Notes: generated by a model from the letters alone, not told the origin. A DNA stretch of 64,000 nt from DATHTS01 sp041940425 (GCA_041940425.1 JBGTSF010000023.1:1-64000), one strand, 5' to 3'; positions 1 to 8,446 are shown, counted from the stretch's first letter. A program made the numbers and translations.

Positions 1-53
1 AAAAATTCATTGCCCTTATGTTCGCTGGCAATGATGACGATGTGATTTTTCAT
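1..53 (-). CDS. Partial CDS (N-terminus only), unknown
   Basis: An ATG on the minus strand at 53 opens a frame of 17 codons that runs off the left edge and reads MKNHIVIIASEHKGNEF. It follows doxX on the same strand after 71 bp, so it could be the next gene of that transcript. The hydrophobic strand followed by SEHKG loosely resembles the start of an electron-transfer-flavoprotein alpha subunit, but 17 residues are too few to assign a family. A heptamer array lies directly upstream of the start and no Shine-Dalgarno sequence is visible. Confidence 0.4.
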   Translation of the reverse strand, partial: MKNHIVIIASEHKGNEF

Positions 54-61
54 AAAAATTT

Positions 62-117
62 GGTTTTTGGTTTTGGTCTTTGGTCTTTGGCAAAAACCAA
101 AAACTAAAAATTAAAAA
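62..117. repeat. Heptanucleotide tandem array
   Basis: Eight consecutive 7-nt units in strict register: GGTTTTT, GGTTTTG, GTCTTTG, GTCTTTG, GCAAAAA, CCAAAAA, CTAAAAA, TTAAAAA. The first half is roughly the inverse of the second, so the array can fold on itself. It fills the spacer between the doxX stop and the next minus-strand start. Confidence 0.7.
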
Positions 118-124
118 TTAATTT

Positions 125-547
125 TCACCTCTTTCTGAGAAACGCATCAACGCTCCAATCGCCCGCGCCTTTGAGCAGGAAACAGAGCGCGATAAAAAGA
201 TAAAGAAACGCTTTTTCCTGCGTGGCAAACGGGTCGCGCAGGTGAACGCCGAGAAGCGCGGTCAGCATCACGCAAAGGATAAAAAAGCTCGACAGTCTGG
301 TTAAAAAACCGAGCGCGAGAAACGCGCCGCCCAAAAACTCGGAAAACGCCGCCGCCCAGGCGAAAAATGCCGGTGCGGGAAACCCGATCTCGCCCGCCCG
401 TTCGATAAATTTACCGGATGGTGGAAGTTTGCCCATACCGTGCGCGAGCGAGAGCGACACGCCCGCGAAAATCCGAAGCAACGCGAGTCCCGCGTTGCCG
501 ATGAATGATAAACCGCCTTCGCCGCCGAAAAGTATCGCTTTCAACAT
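125..547 (-). CDS. DoxX family membrane protein
   Basis: A 140-residue hydrophobic protein with about four membrane segments, which is the size and layout of DoxX/DoxD-like proteins. Visible family features are the N-terminal LRIFAGVSLSLAHGMGKL stretch, the central AAFSEFLGGAFLALGFLTR segment with its conserved acidic residue and glycines, and a charged cytoplasmic tail. DoxX-family members are linked to oxidative stress and to small redox partner proteins in the inner membrane, but the substrate is generally unknown. The gene is transcribed leftwards, away from the M50 protease gene, and its stop abuts a heptamer array. Confidence 0.85.
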   Translation of the reverse strand: MLKAILFGGEGGLSFIGNAGLALLRIFAGVSLSLAHGMGKLPPSGKFIERAGEIGFPAPAFFAWAAAFSEFLGGAFLALGFLTRLSSFFILCVMLTALLGVHLRDPFATQEKAFLYLFIALCFLLKGAGDWSVDAFLRKR

Positions 548-677
548 AAAACTTTCCTACCTTACAATTTTGTTTTGTGTTAAAAGAATGGCACAATTTA
601 ACTGTAAATACAAAGATTTGATTTGCTTTTGATTGAAAGTAAAATCGTTACTATTCGCAATTTTCGAGGTGTTATAA

Positions 678-1367
678 ATGGGCGATATTGATGCAGCAGT
701 TTTGTTAAGCCACTTGGTTATGTTTCTGGTCGTTCTGCTTCTGGCGGTTTCCGTTCACGAAGCGGCGCACGCCTGGACGTCGCATAAATTTGGCGACGAC
801 ACGGCATATATGCTCGGGCGCGTAACGCTCAATCCGGTCAGTCATACGGATATTATCGGAACGCTCGTCATCCCGATCGTCGCGTTTCTTTTCGGCGCGG
901 TCGGCGGCGCATTGGGACAGATTCCGCTCATCGGCTGGGGCAAGCCGACACCCGTTAATCCACGCAAATGGACAAATTATAAAACGGCAAATTTTTGGGT
1001 TTCGATCGCCGGAGTTCTGGCAAACCTGATCCTGGTGATAATCGGCATCGTTCTGGCGAAAGTTTTAATGACCCAGGGATTTATACCGGAAGATTTTTTT
1101 ACGAGCAGTTCCAACCCGCTCGTCATTTTTGTGAGCAATCTGATGGTCTTGAATCTTTCGCTCGCGGTTTTTAATCTACTGCCGATACCGCCGCTGGACG
1201 GCGGCAAGATTTTGTCTAATTTCGTTCCAGACAGTTTTAAACCGGTTCTCGATATGCTCGAACAGTTCGGGTTTATACTGCTTCTGTTATTTGTATATCT
1301 CGGTTTGTTCAGAATGATCATCCGCCCGTTTTTGATCGGTTTATTTTACATTCTAAACGCAATTTAA
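678..1367 (+). CDS. Site-2 protease (M50) family zinc metalloprotease
   Basis: 229 residues, polytopic. The zinc-binding HEAAH motif (residues 27-31) sits inside the first membrane segment, and the second family motif, LPIPPLDGG with its metal-ligand Asp, lies near residues 168-176. There is no PDZ domain, so this belongs to the compact YwhC/Rip-like group of intramembrane proteases. Such enzymes cleave membrane-bound substrates inside the bilayer, but their natural targets are mostly unknown. The start at 678 follows GAGGTG at 666-671. It lies 4 bp upstream of trpS and is probably co-transcribed with it, a pairing that suggests no functional link. Confidence 0.9.
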   Translation: MGDIDAAVLLSHLVMFLVVLLLAVSVHEAAHAWTSHKFGDDTAYMLGRVTLNPVSHTDIIGTLVIPIVAFLFGAVGGALGQIPLIGWGKPTPVNPRKWTNYKTANFWVSIAGVLANLILVIIGIVLAKVLMTQGFIPEDFFTSSSNPLVIFVSNLMVLNLSLAVFNLLPIPPLDGGKILSNFVPDSFKPVLDMLEQFGFILLLLFVYLGLFRMIIRPFLIGLFYILNAI

Positions 1368-1371
1368 TCTT

Positions 1372-2361
1372 ATGAAAAAACGCATTTTTAGCGGCGCGCA
1401 GCCGACCGGACAGCTTCATATCGGCAATTATCTCGGCGCGTTAAAAAATTGGGTTCAGCTTCAAAACGAATACGAAAGTTTTTTCTGCATCGTCAATCTG
1501 CACGCGATTACTCTGCCGCAAAATCCGCAAGAGTTAAAACAAAAAACTCTCGATCTGGTGCGGATATATCTCGCTTCGGGCGTTGATCCGAATGTCTCGA
1601 CCGTTTTTATTCAATCGGACGTTTCGGAACACGCCGAACTCGCGTGGGTTTTAAATTGCGTTTCCCGTATGGGCGAACTCGAACGGATGACGCAGTTCAA
1701 AGACAAGGGAAAAGGCAACGCCGAACGCGCGAGCGTCGGGCTTTTTACCTATCCGGTCTTGATGGCTTCGGACATACTTTTATACAAAACCGATCTCGTT
1801 CCGGTCGGCAAAGACCAAAAACAGCACCTGGAGCTTTCGCGCGATCTGGCGGAAAGATTCAACCGCGATTTCGGCGAAACATTTACGATTCCCGAACCAT
1901 ACATTCCGCCCGTCGGCGCGAGCATCGCTTCGCTTCAAGACCCTGCGAAAAAAATGTCGAAATCCGATGATAATTTGAATGGTTCAATATTTCTTTTGGA
2001 TGATGCCGATACGATTTCAAAAAAATTGAAAAAAGCCGTAACCGATTCCGGCACGGAAATCAGATTCGACGAGACGCGCCCGGCGATCAACAATCTTCTG
2101 ACGATCTATCACCTGATCACCGGCAAGACGGCGCAGGAATCCGAAGCGCATTTCGAAGGCAAAGGCTACGGACATTTCAAGACCGAACTCGCCGAAGCCG
2201 TCATCGAATTCTTAAAACCATTTCAGGAAAAAGCGCGTTCTTACTCGGACGAAGAACTAAACGAAATCCTCAAAAACGGCGCGGAAAAAGCGCGGATCAT
2301 TGCAAGAGAAACTTTGAACGAAGTTTACGAAAAAATGGGCATCGTCGGCGCGAAAAATTAA
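1372..2361 (+). CDS. trpS: Tryptophan--tRNA ligase
   Basis: Class I aminoacyl-tRNA synthetase of 329 residues, the normal bacterial TrpRS length. It shows the HIGN signature at residues 16-19 (in PTGQLHIGNYLGA) and the KMSKS loop at 194-198. It charges tRNA-Trp in the cytoplasm using ATP. The ATG at 1372 comes 4 bp after the stop of the upstream M50 protease gene. Nothing is unusual in the reading frame. It is followed by 469 bp of non-coding DNA rich in inverted repeats. Confidence 0.97.
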   Translation: MKKRIFSGAQPTGQLHIGNYLGALKNWVQLQNEYESFFCIVNLHAITLPQNPQELKQKTLDLVRIYLASGVDPNVSTVFIQSDVSEHAELAWVLNCVSRMGELERMTQFKDKGKGNAERASVGLFTYPVLMASDILLYKTDLVPVGKDQKQHLELSRDLAERFNRDFGETFTIPEPYIPPVGASIASLQDPAKKMSKSDDNLNGSIFLLDDADTISKKLKKAVTDSGTEIRFDETRPAINNLLTIYHLITGKTAQESEAHFEGKGYGHFKTELAEAVIEFLKPFQEKARSYSDEELNEILKNGAEKARIIARETLNEVYEKMGIVGAKN

Positions 2362-2374
2362 TATAATAACTCAC

Positions 2375-2577
2375 AACCCGCAATTTTGATTTATGCCCGT
2401 AAAACGGGCAATAGAATAAAGCCCCGTGCGCAAACGAGATTCATCAAGCCCGTGAAACGGGCGACAGATGCGTTGTTGTCAAATTCTGTCGCCCGTTTCG
2501 CGGGCTTAAAATTGGTTTTACATTATTAACCCCGCACTGACGCACGGGGCTTTATGCTGACACCCGCTTTGCGGGTT
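2375..2577. repeat. Nested palindromic element (multi-branched inverted repeat)
   Basis: Three pairs of arms are nested: 2375-2382 with 2570-2577 (8 bp), 2418-2430 with 2541-2553 (13 bp, perfect), and 2446-2466 with 2487-2507 (21 bp, one mismatch). Small hairpins flank the inner arms (2396-2408 and 2562-2576). The word GCCCG recurs in the stems. It could form a branched structure in DNA or RNA. It lies in the trpS-to-aldehyde-dehydrogenase gap and encodes no protein that I can see. A REP- or MITE-like element is the likeliest explanation. Confidence 0.75.
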
Positions 2578-2626
2578 GATACATTAAAACTGCGTGAGGT
2601 CAGATAATATATTTTGTTTAGCTTAA

Positions 2627-2688
2627 AATAAGTGTGTCCGGCAAAACTTCTGTTAAATTGATTTTCAACAAAGCCGGACACACTTATT
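2627..2688. repeat. Perfect 16-bp inverted repeat
   Basis: AATAAGTGTGTCCGGC at 2627-2642 is matched exactly by its reverse complement at 2673-2688, with a 30-nt loop. No U-tract follows directly, so it is not a classical terminator. It precedes the aldehyde dehydrogenase gene by about 140 bp and could end transcripts weakly or be a small repeat element. The rest of the gap to 2830 holds only the ribosome binding site GAAGGAG at 2815-2821. Confidence 0.65.
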
Positions 2689-2830
2689 GATTTCTGCCTT
2701 TTTTACTCAAAAATAGAAATTTCTGCCGCAAAGGTGTTAGAATAAATTTCACCCTAAATCAAATATGCAAACGGCTGAAATTTCCCTCGTTTCGGCTGGG
2801 AAGTTTCTTTTCTTGAAGGAGTAAAAATAT

Positions 2831-4345
2831 ATGGCACAGCAAGCAAAATCATACGACATACCGAAATTCAAAGAACAATACGAAAATTTTATCGGCGGCG
2901 AATGGGTCGCACCGCGCGGCGGAGAATATTTTGAAAATATCTCGCCGGTTGACGGCAGACCTTTTACAAAAGTTGCGCGTTCGACCGCCGAGGACATCGA
3001 ACTCGCTCTGGACGCGGCGCATAAAGCCGCGCCGAAATGGAACAACACCTCCGCCGCCGAAAGAAGCAATCTTTTATGGAAGATCGCCGACAAGATCGAA
3101 GAAAATCTGAATATGCTCGCCCGCGTCGAAACGTGGGACAACGGCAAGCCGATCCGCGAAACGACATATGCCGATCTGCCGCTCGCGGTTGACCATTTCC
3201 GCTATTTCGCGGGCGTTATCAGAGCCGAAACGGGGGAAGCGACCGAACTCGATTCACAGACGGTTTCGATCAATATTCACGAACCTCTGGGAGTTGTCGC
3301 GCAGATCATCCCGTGGAATTTCCCGCTTCTGATGGCGACCTGGAAAATTGCTCCGGCACTCGCCGCCGGGAACTGCACCGTCGTCAAACCTGCCGAACAG
3401 ACTCCGGCTTCGATCATGGTTTTGATGGAATTGATTCAGGATGTTTTACCTGCCGGAGTTTTAAATATCGTCAACGGTTTCGGACCCGAAGCCGGAAAAC
3501 CTTTGGCGATAAGCGAACGAGTGGCAAAGGTTGCGTTCACGGGCGAAACGACGACCGGACGCTTGATTATGCAGTATGCCTCGCAGAATCTGATTCCGGT
3601 TACATTAGAATTAGGCGGCAAATCGCCGAACATTTTCTTTGAAAGCGTAATGGACGCGGACGACGAATTTTTCGATAAATGTCTGGAAGGCGCGGCGCTT
3701 TTCGCGCTCAATCAAGGCGAAGTCTGCACCTGTCCTTCAAGAATTTTGGTGCAGGAATCAATCGCCGACAAATTTATTGACCGCATCGTCGAACGCACAA
3801 AGGCGATCAAACTCGGTCATCCGCTCGATCCCGACACGATGGTCGGCGCGCAGGCGAGCAAGGATCAATACGAAAAAATCCTCAACTATATCCAGATCGG
3901 CAAAGACGAGGGCGCGGAAGTCCTGACCGGCGGCGGCGCGTATAAACATTCCGACGGCATCGAAGACGGCTTTTATGTCGAGCCGACACTGCTCAAAGGT
4001 AACAATAAAATGCGCGTTTTTCAGGAAGAAATCTTCGGTCCGGTTTCTTCGATCACAACTTTCAAAGACGAAGCGGAAGCAATCGAGATCGCCAATGACA
4101 CGCTCTACGGCTTAGGCGCGGGCGTTTGGACGCGCGACGCGCATCAGCTTTATCAAGTTCCGCGGGCGATCAAAGCCGGACGAGTCTGGGTAAATTGCTA
4201 TCACAATTACCCGGCGCACGCCCCGTTCGGCGGCTACAAAAAATCGGGCTTCGGACGCGAAAACCACAAAATGATGCTCGACCACTACCGGAACAATAAG
4301 AATATGCTGATCTCTTACGACAAAAAGGCGATGGGATTTTTCTAA
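2831..4345 (+). CDS. NAD-dependent aldehyde dehydrogenase (AcoD/ExaC type)
   Basis: 504 residues, full length for the ALDH superfamily. Visible landmarks are the PWNFP nucleotide-binding segment, the general base Glu260 in LELGGKSP, and the catalytic Cys299 in NQGEVCTCPSR. The double-cysteine VCTC and the C-terminal end (YRNNKNMLISYDKKAMGFF) are typical of the AcoD/ExaC acetaldehyde dehydrogenase group. It should oxidise short aldehydes to acids with NAD. The start is supported by GAAGGAG 9 nt upstream. A DUF779 gene, the usual genomic partner of this ALDH type, lies 3.7 kb downstream instead of adjacent. Confidence 0.93.
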   Translation: MAQQAKSYDIPKFKEQYENFIGGEWVAPRGGEYFENISPVDGRPFTKVARSTAEDIELALDAAHKAAPKWNNTSAAERSNLLWKIADKIEENLNMLARVETWDNGKPIRETTYADLPLAVDHFRYFAGVIRAETGEATELDSQTVSINIHEPLGVVAQIIPWNFPLLMATWKIAPALAAGNCTVVKPAEQTPASIMVLMELIQDVLPAGVLNIVNGFGPEAGKPLAISERVAKVAFTGETTTGRLIMQYASQNLIPVTLELGGKSPNIFFESVMDADDEFFDKCLEGAALFALNQGEVCTCPSRILVQESIADKFIDRIVERTKAIKLGHPLDPDTMVGAQASKDQYEKILNYIQIGKDEGAEVLTGGGAYKHSDGIEDGFYVEPTLLKGNNKMRVFQEEIFGPVSSITTFKDEAEAIEIANDTLYGLGAGVWTRDAHQLYQVPRAIKAGRVWVNCYHNYPAHAPFGGYKKSGFGRENHKMMLDHYRNNKNMLISYDKKAMGFF

Positions 4346-4360
4346 AGGATTGTAAGAACG

Positions 4361-4389
4361 AGTGAGCGCAAATAAAATCTGCGCTCACT
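4361..4389 (+). terminator. Hairpin after aldehyde dehydrogenase, possible terminator
   Basis: A perfect 10-bp stem, AGTGAGCGCA at 4361-4370 and its complement at 4380-4389, with a 9-nt AT loop, starts 16 bp after the ALDH stop. There is no clear U-tract, so its termination activity is uncertain. Confidence 0.45.
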
Positions 4390-4423
4390 GGTTAAATTAC
4401 AAAACATCAAATTTACGATTAGT

Positions 4424-4996
4424 ATGCTAAATACTCAAGATTTTAAATTCGGAATCATTCAAAATGAAAACGATACAAATGTAAAACAATTCTTTTACCC
4501 GAACACTTGGAATATTGAAAACACACCACAATTCCAACGCTTAGTTATCGCTCCTGAATCAAATCAGATTGAATTGATTATCGAGCTATGCAAAACTTTA
4601 CCCGAACCATTCGGAATTTTATATGTTTTAGTCGTTCCTCGCGGCGAGAATGAAGAGGGAAGATACCAAATCGCGCAACCATTAAATCACAAAGAAACGG
4701 AAATTTTTTTGAGAGATTTCAAAGACTATTTTGAAAAAGATGCTCGCCATCATATCTGGATTGCTTCGATACCGACCAATTCAATGTTGATTTATGATAA
4801 TCACAATATTATCTACGCATACGGCGAACTTGAAAAATTCGAAAAAATAATTAGCGAAAAAGGTTTAATTCAAAAAGAAATAATTGTTCCTGTTCCTCAC
4901 GTTCACGGTTACAATCCAACGTTTGATGTCGAAGAGGAAAGAATTTTATCGAAATTTAATTGGAAGCATTTCCCATTAACAGAAAGTGATTATTAG
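4424..4996 (+). CDS. Hypothetical protein, AT-rich
   Basis: 190 residues, soluble, no signal peptide or membrane segment. I do not recognise a family. It contains a VLVVPRGENEEGRYQ strand-turn, an HIWIASIPTNSMLIYDNHN central part and an acidic C-terminal tail, which together suggest an alpha/beta fold. Composition is visibly AT-richer than the neighbouring trpS and ALDH genes. It sits directly before a BrnT/BrnA toxin-antitoxin pair, in keeping with an acquired accessory gene. Such small proteins often belong to immunity or contact-dependent systems, but nothing in the sequence proves that here. Confidence 0.6.
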   Translation: MLNTQDFKFGIIQNENDTNVKQFFYPNTWNIENTPQFQRLVIAPESNQIELIIELCKTLPEPFGILYVLVVPRGENEEGRYQIAQPLNHKETEIFLRDFKDYFEKDARHHIWIASIPTNSMLIYDNHNIIYAYGELEKFEKIISEKGLIQKEIIVPVPHVHGYNPTFDVEEERILSKFNWKHFPLTESDY

Positions 4997-5010
4997 ATAA
5001 AACAATAAAA

Positions 5011-5292
5011 GTGAAATTTGAATGGAACGAAAAAAAAGCCGAATCTAATCTTAAAAAACACGGCGTAGATTTTACGGAAGCGGCGACGGTTTTTGATGAT
5101 TTGTTTTATGTTGATTTTTACGACCCGAAACATTCGGCGAAAGAACATCGCTTTTTGATCGTCGGCGAATCAAAACGGCAAAGGCTTTTAATTGTTTCAT
5201 ACACCGAAAGAGATGATAAAATACGAATTATCAGCGCGAGAGAATTAACGCCGCAGGAACGAAAGAGTTATGAACAAGGAACATTTGAATGA
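5011..5292 (+). CDS. brnT: BrnT family toxin
   Basis: 93 residues with the typical BrnT opening FEWNEKKAESNLKKHGVDF, a central FVDFYDP-like region, and the C-terminal IRIISARELTPQERKSYE block that carries the family's basic RNase residues. BrnT is a ribonuclease toxin with a RelE-like fold, neutralised by BrnA. Translation starts at a GTG. The 3' end overlaps the antitoxin gene by 23 nt, the usual toxin-first arrangement of this family. The pair is probably autoregulated through BrnA, as in other BrnTA modules. Confidence 0.88.
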   Translation: MKFEWNEKKAESNLKKHGVDFTEAATVFDDLFYVDFYDPKHSAKEHRFLIVGESKRQRLLIVSYTERDDKIRIISARELTPQERKSYEQGTFE

Positions 5293-5485
5293 CGAACTCG
5301 AACCCGAATACGATTTTTCAAAACTGAAAGTGCGTAAAATCGGTGCGGGAAGAAAACTTTTACAGGAAAATCAAATCACGCTCGACGTTGATGTGGCGAA
5401 AGTCTTTCCAGATTCCGAATCGGTCAATCAGGCTCTCAGGTTTTTAATCAGAATCACGAAGGAAAATCAACCCGAATTAAAATGA
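5270..5485 (+). CDS. brnA: BrnA-like antitoxin
   Basis: 71 residues. The N-terminal part is charged and the C-terminal part (LDVDVAKVFPDSESVNQALRFLIRI) looks like a ribbon-helix-helix strand and helix pair, as in BrnA/CopG antitoxins, which bind their own promoter and the BrnT toxin. The start overlaps the toxin gene by 23 nt. The identification rests mainly on position after brnT, on size, and on the VNQALRFL helix. It is slightly shorter than typical BrnA. Confidence 0.75.
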   Translation: MNKEHLNDELEPEYDFSKLKVRKIGAGRKLLQENQITLDVDVAKVFPDSESVNQALRFLIRITKENQPELK

Positions 5486-5532
5486 AGAATCCCAAGAGTA
5501 AATGTTACTTAAAACGCAAGGTTACTAACATT

Positions 5533-7866
5533 TTAAAACGGGAAAAAGGTCGGAACCATCAAAACTAGCGCGGCGAGAATGACGATAGTTAAAGGCGTGC
5601 CGACTTTGACATAATCCCAACTGCGGTAGCCGCCCGCGCCCATCACGAGAAGATTCGCCTTATGGCTGAACGGTGTCATAAATGCCGCCGAAGCCGCCAG
5701 CGCGACGCCCATCATCAGCGGATACGGAGAAACGCCGACACCTTGCGCCGTGGAGAGAACGACCGGAGTCAGAAGAACGACCGCCGGTGCGCCGTCCAGT
5801 CCCTGGCTTAAAAGACTCGACAGAACGATCAAAGAAGCAAGCACGGCATACGGACCGAGTTCTCCGGCGTAAACCATAATATTTTGTGCGAGAAGCTGTG
5901 CGGTTCCGCTGCTTTCCATCGCCGCGCCGACCGGCAAAACCGCCGCGACGAGAAAGATCGCCCGCCATTCGATTAGCCGGTAGGCTTCCGTCATCGAAAC
6001 GACGCCGGTCAGTACGACCAGTGTCGCGGCGGCGAATGCGGCGACGTGGATCGGCTGAAAACCGAAAACAACGAGCGCGATCATTAAAAGAAGCGCGCCG
6101 ACGGCGAACGGGGCTTTTTCGATTTTTCGTTCTGCCCCGGTGATCGGCGACAAAACAACGAGATCATCGTCGCTCGAAAGCCGCGCCAGCGCACCTCGTT
6201 TTCCTTGAAGCAGAAGTCCGTCGCCGACTCTCAACAAGAGATTTGCGATGTCGTTTCTTATCGGCTGACCTTCGCGCCAGACGGCAAGAACCTGCAAACC
6301 GCGGCTCTGGCGAAAACTCACTTCGCTGAGCGTTCGCCCGTCGAGCGAGGAACGCGGCGCGATCGTCGCTTCGACCACGCCGACCTCTTCGGATTCGAGT
6401 CCGGGCGCGGATTTTTGCGAAGCTAGATGGACATTGCCGATCTTTAAAAGCGTTTTGAGTTTCTTTTGCTCGCCGCTGACAAACAGGCGGTCGTCCGCTC
6501 TTAAAACCTCATCGGGCGAAATTGACCATTCGATCTTGTCGCCCCGCAGAATTCCGACGATCAGAATATTCATTAATTCGGAAACATGGCTTTCAGCGAT
6601 CGTCTTTCCGACCAGCGGCGAATCTTCCGGCAGGCGCAGGACCAGAACCGGTTCGTCGCTCAGTTCGCGCAGAGCGGCAACGCCCGTCCGTTCGATTTCG
6701 AGTATCTCGGTCTGTTCTCCGAGCGCGGCGACCTTTTCGCTCGTGCCGATGCCGAAGAGAATGTCATCTTCCCTGAGGCGCATATCGCGGATGTTTTTCG
6801 TGTGCCGCTCACCTCCGCGCCCGATCGCTAAAACAGCCACGCCGAGTCGTTCCCGAAAATTGTATTCACGCAGAGATTTGCCGAGAAGAGAAGAACTTTC
6901 GACAAGTTTGAATTTGACTCCGCTGACACCGCGCCGTGGCACGCCCATCTGCTCGGCGGTCGTGTCGTCAACATCGAGTCCCTGAATCTGCAAGAGTTCG
7001 TTCAGACGCTCCTGACTGCCGCTGACGAGCAGCACGTCGCCGGCGCGAAGTATTGTTTCCGGCGGCGGCGCGAGCATTCGTTTGCCGCCGCGCAAAACGG
7101 CGATAATCTGAATTCCGAGCGCGTTTCCGATGCCGGTTTCGGCAAGCGACTGTCCGACAATGGCAGAATCTGCCGGAATGCGGATCGTAAACATTGATTC
7201 TTCGAGCCGGTATAATTCGGCAAGTTCGCGTCCGACATCTTCTTCTTGAAGCTTCTGTTCGGGCAAGAGTTTGCGCCCGATAAAAACCATATAAATTACG
7301 CCGAGAGCCAAAACGGTCACGCCGAGCGGTGTAAAATCGAACAGCTCGAACGGCTCAAGTCCGCGGTCGGCGAGAACCGAACCTGCCAGAATATTCGGCG
7401 GCGTTCCGACGAGCGTCGTCGTTCCGCCGAGAATCGCACCGAACGAAAGCGGCATAAAAATTTTCGACGGCTGAATTCCTGCTTTTCGGCTGAGACTGGC
7501 GACCGCCGGCATCAAAACGGCGGTCGCGGCGATATTGTTCATAAATGCGGAAAGAACGCCCGCCGTGATCATCACCGTAACCAAAAGCAGAAGCTCGCGG
7601 CTGCCGACCAGACGATGAATCCAGACAGCGGCGAAATCGGCGACTCCGGCATTCATTAGTGCGCCGCTGACGATAAAAATGGACAGCATCGTGATGACCG
7701 CCGACGAAGCAAAACCCGAAAAAGCCTGATCTGCCGTAACGTAGCCCGTGAAGATCAGAATGACCAATCCCAAAAACGCGGTGAGATCAATCGGCAGTTT
7801 TTCCGTTAGAAACAGCACAATCATTCCTATCAATACGGCGATCAAAAAAGCTATTTCCAAGGTCAT
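5533..7866 (-). CDS. SLC13/DASS-type permease with four RCK_C domains
   Basis: 777 residues. The N-terminal half-transporter (about residues 1-205) carries the family motif SAFMNNIAATAVLMP and the loop GGTTTLVGTPPNI. Four consecutive TrkA-C/RCK_C-like domains follow (about 215-290, 315-395, 405-485, 495-575), each with the RIPADSAIVGQSL-like start and a RAGDVLLVSG-like end. The second transporter half ends the protein. Members import anions such as sulfate or dicarboxylates with sodium; the substrate cannot be read here. GGAG upstream of the minus-strand ATG at 7866 supports the start. It is transcribed divergently from the DUF779 gene, with a 163-193 bp shared promoter region. Confidence 0.88.
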   Translation of the reverse strand: MTLEIAFLIAVLIGMIVLFLTEKLPIDLTAFLGLVILIFTGYVTADQAFSGFASSAVITMLSIFIVSGALMNAGVADFAAVWIHRLVGSRELLLLVTVMITAGVLSAFMNNIAATAVLMPAVASLSRKAGIQPSKIFMPLSFGAILGGTTTLVGTPPNILAGSVLADRGLEPFELFDFTPLGVTVLALGVIYMVFIGRKLLPEQKLQEEDVGRELAELYRLEESMFTIRIPADSAIVGQSLAETGIGNALGIQIIAVLRGGKRMLAPPPETILRAGDVLLVSGSQERLNELLQIQGLDVDDTTAEQMGVPRRGVSGVKFKLVESSSLLGKSLREYNFRERLGVAVLAIGRGGERHTKNIRDMRLREDDILFGIGTSEKVAALGEQTEILEIERTGVAALRELSDEPVLVLRLPEDSPLVGKTIAESHVSELMNILIVGILRGDKIEWSISPDEVLRADDRLFVSGEQKKLKTLLKIGNVHLASQKSAPGLESEEVGVVEATIAPRSSLDGRTLSEVSFRQSRGLQVLAVWREGQPIRNDIANLLLRVGDGLLLQGKRGALARLSSDDDLVVLSPITGAERKIEKAPFAVGALLLMIALVVFGFQPIHVAAFAAATLVVLTGVVSMTEAYRLIEWRAIFLVAAVLPVGAAMESSGTAQLLAQNIMVYAGELGPYAVLASLIVLSSLLSQGLDGAPAVVLLTPVVLSTAQGVGVSPYPLMMGVALAASAAFMTPFSHKANLLVMGAGGYRSWDYVKVGTPLTIVILAALVLMVPTFFPF

Positions 7867-8059
7867 TAATTGTTTGCTCCTTCAAGCAGTTTCGGAAAAA
7901 TCGTGCGGTTGAAAATTACAAATTTAATATTTAAGTTCGGCATTATATCCGTTGAAAGCAAAATATCAAACGTAATAAATCTCTGATATGATGATAGCAT
8001 TCTAAATCGCTTTATTAATTCGAACGCTTTTGATTAATCATAAAATTCGGAGTTTAGAA

Positions 8060-8443
8060 ATGAAAAAAGTTCCAAGAGTAAAAGTAACCGACGAAGCGAA
8101 GAAAGTTATCAGTAAGCTTCGCGCGAAACACGGCGAATTGATGTTTCATCAATCGGGCGGCTGCTGCGACGGTTCTTCGCCGATGTGTTATGAAGCGGGC
8201 GATTTTCTGGTCGGAGCGGCGGATGTCTGGCTCGGCGAGATTGACGGCTGCGATTTTTATATGGCGAAGGATCAGTTCGAGTTTTGGAAACATACGGAAC
8301 TGACAATTGACGTTACGCCGGGACGAGGCGCGTCGTTTTCGCTGGAAATTCCGCTCGGCGTGCGTTTCGTAACCAAATCGAGAGTTTTCAGTTATGAAGA
8401 AACGCAAAATCTGATCGAAACACGGCTTGGCGATATGGTCTGA
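8060..8443 (+). CDS. DUF779 domain-containing protein
   Basis: 127 residues from the ATG at 8060; an in-frame alternative start at 8030 would add ten residues. The cysteine-rich motif GELMFHQSGGCCDGSSPMC and the closing ETQNLIETRLGDMV region match the DUF779 family of small proteins, which are commonly encoded beside AcoD-type aldehyde dehydrogenases and are suspected to support them or bind metal. The function is not established. Here the presumed partner ALDH is at 2831-4345, separated by a toxin-antitoxin pair and a permease, which suggests that an ancestral pair was split. Confidence 0.85.
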   Translation: MKKVPRVKVTDEAKKVISKLRAKHGELMFHQSGGCCDGSSPMCYEAGDFLVGAADVWLGEIDGCDFYMAKDQFEFWKHTELTIDVTPGRGASFSLEIPLGVRFVTKSRVFSYEETQNLIETRLGDMV

Positions 8444-8446
8444 GGA

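Noticed and set aside
5660..7659. Several long + strand frames opposite the SLC13 permease gene
   Set aside because: They are Arg- and Pro-rich shadow frames of the permease and have no family features.
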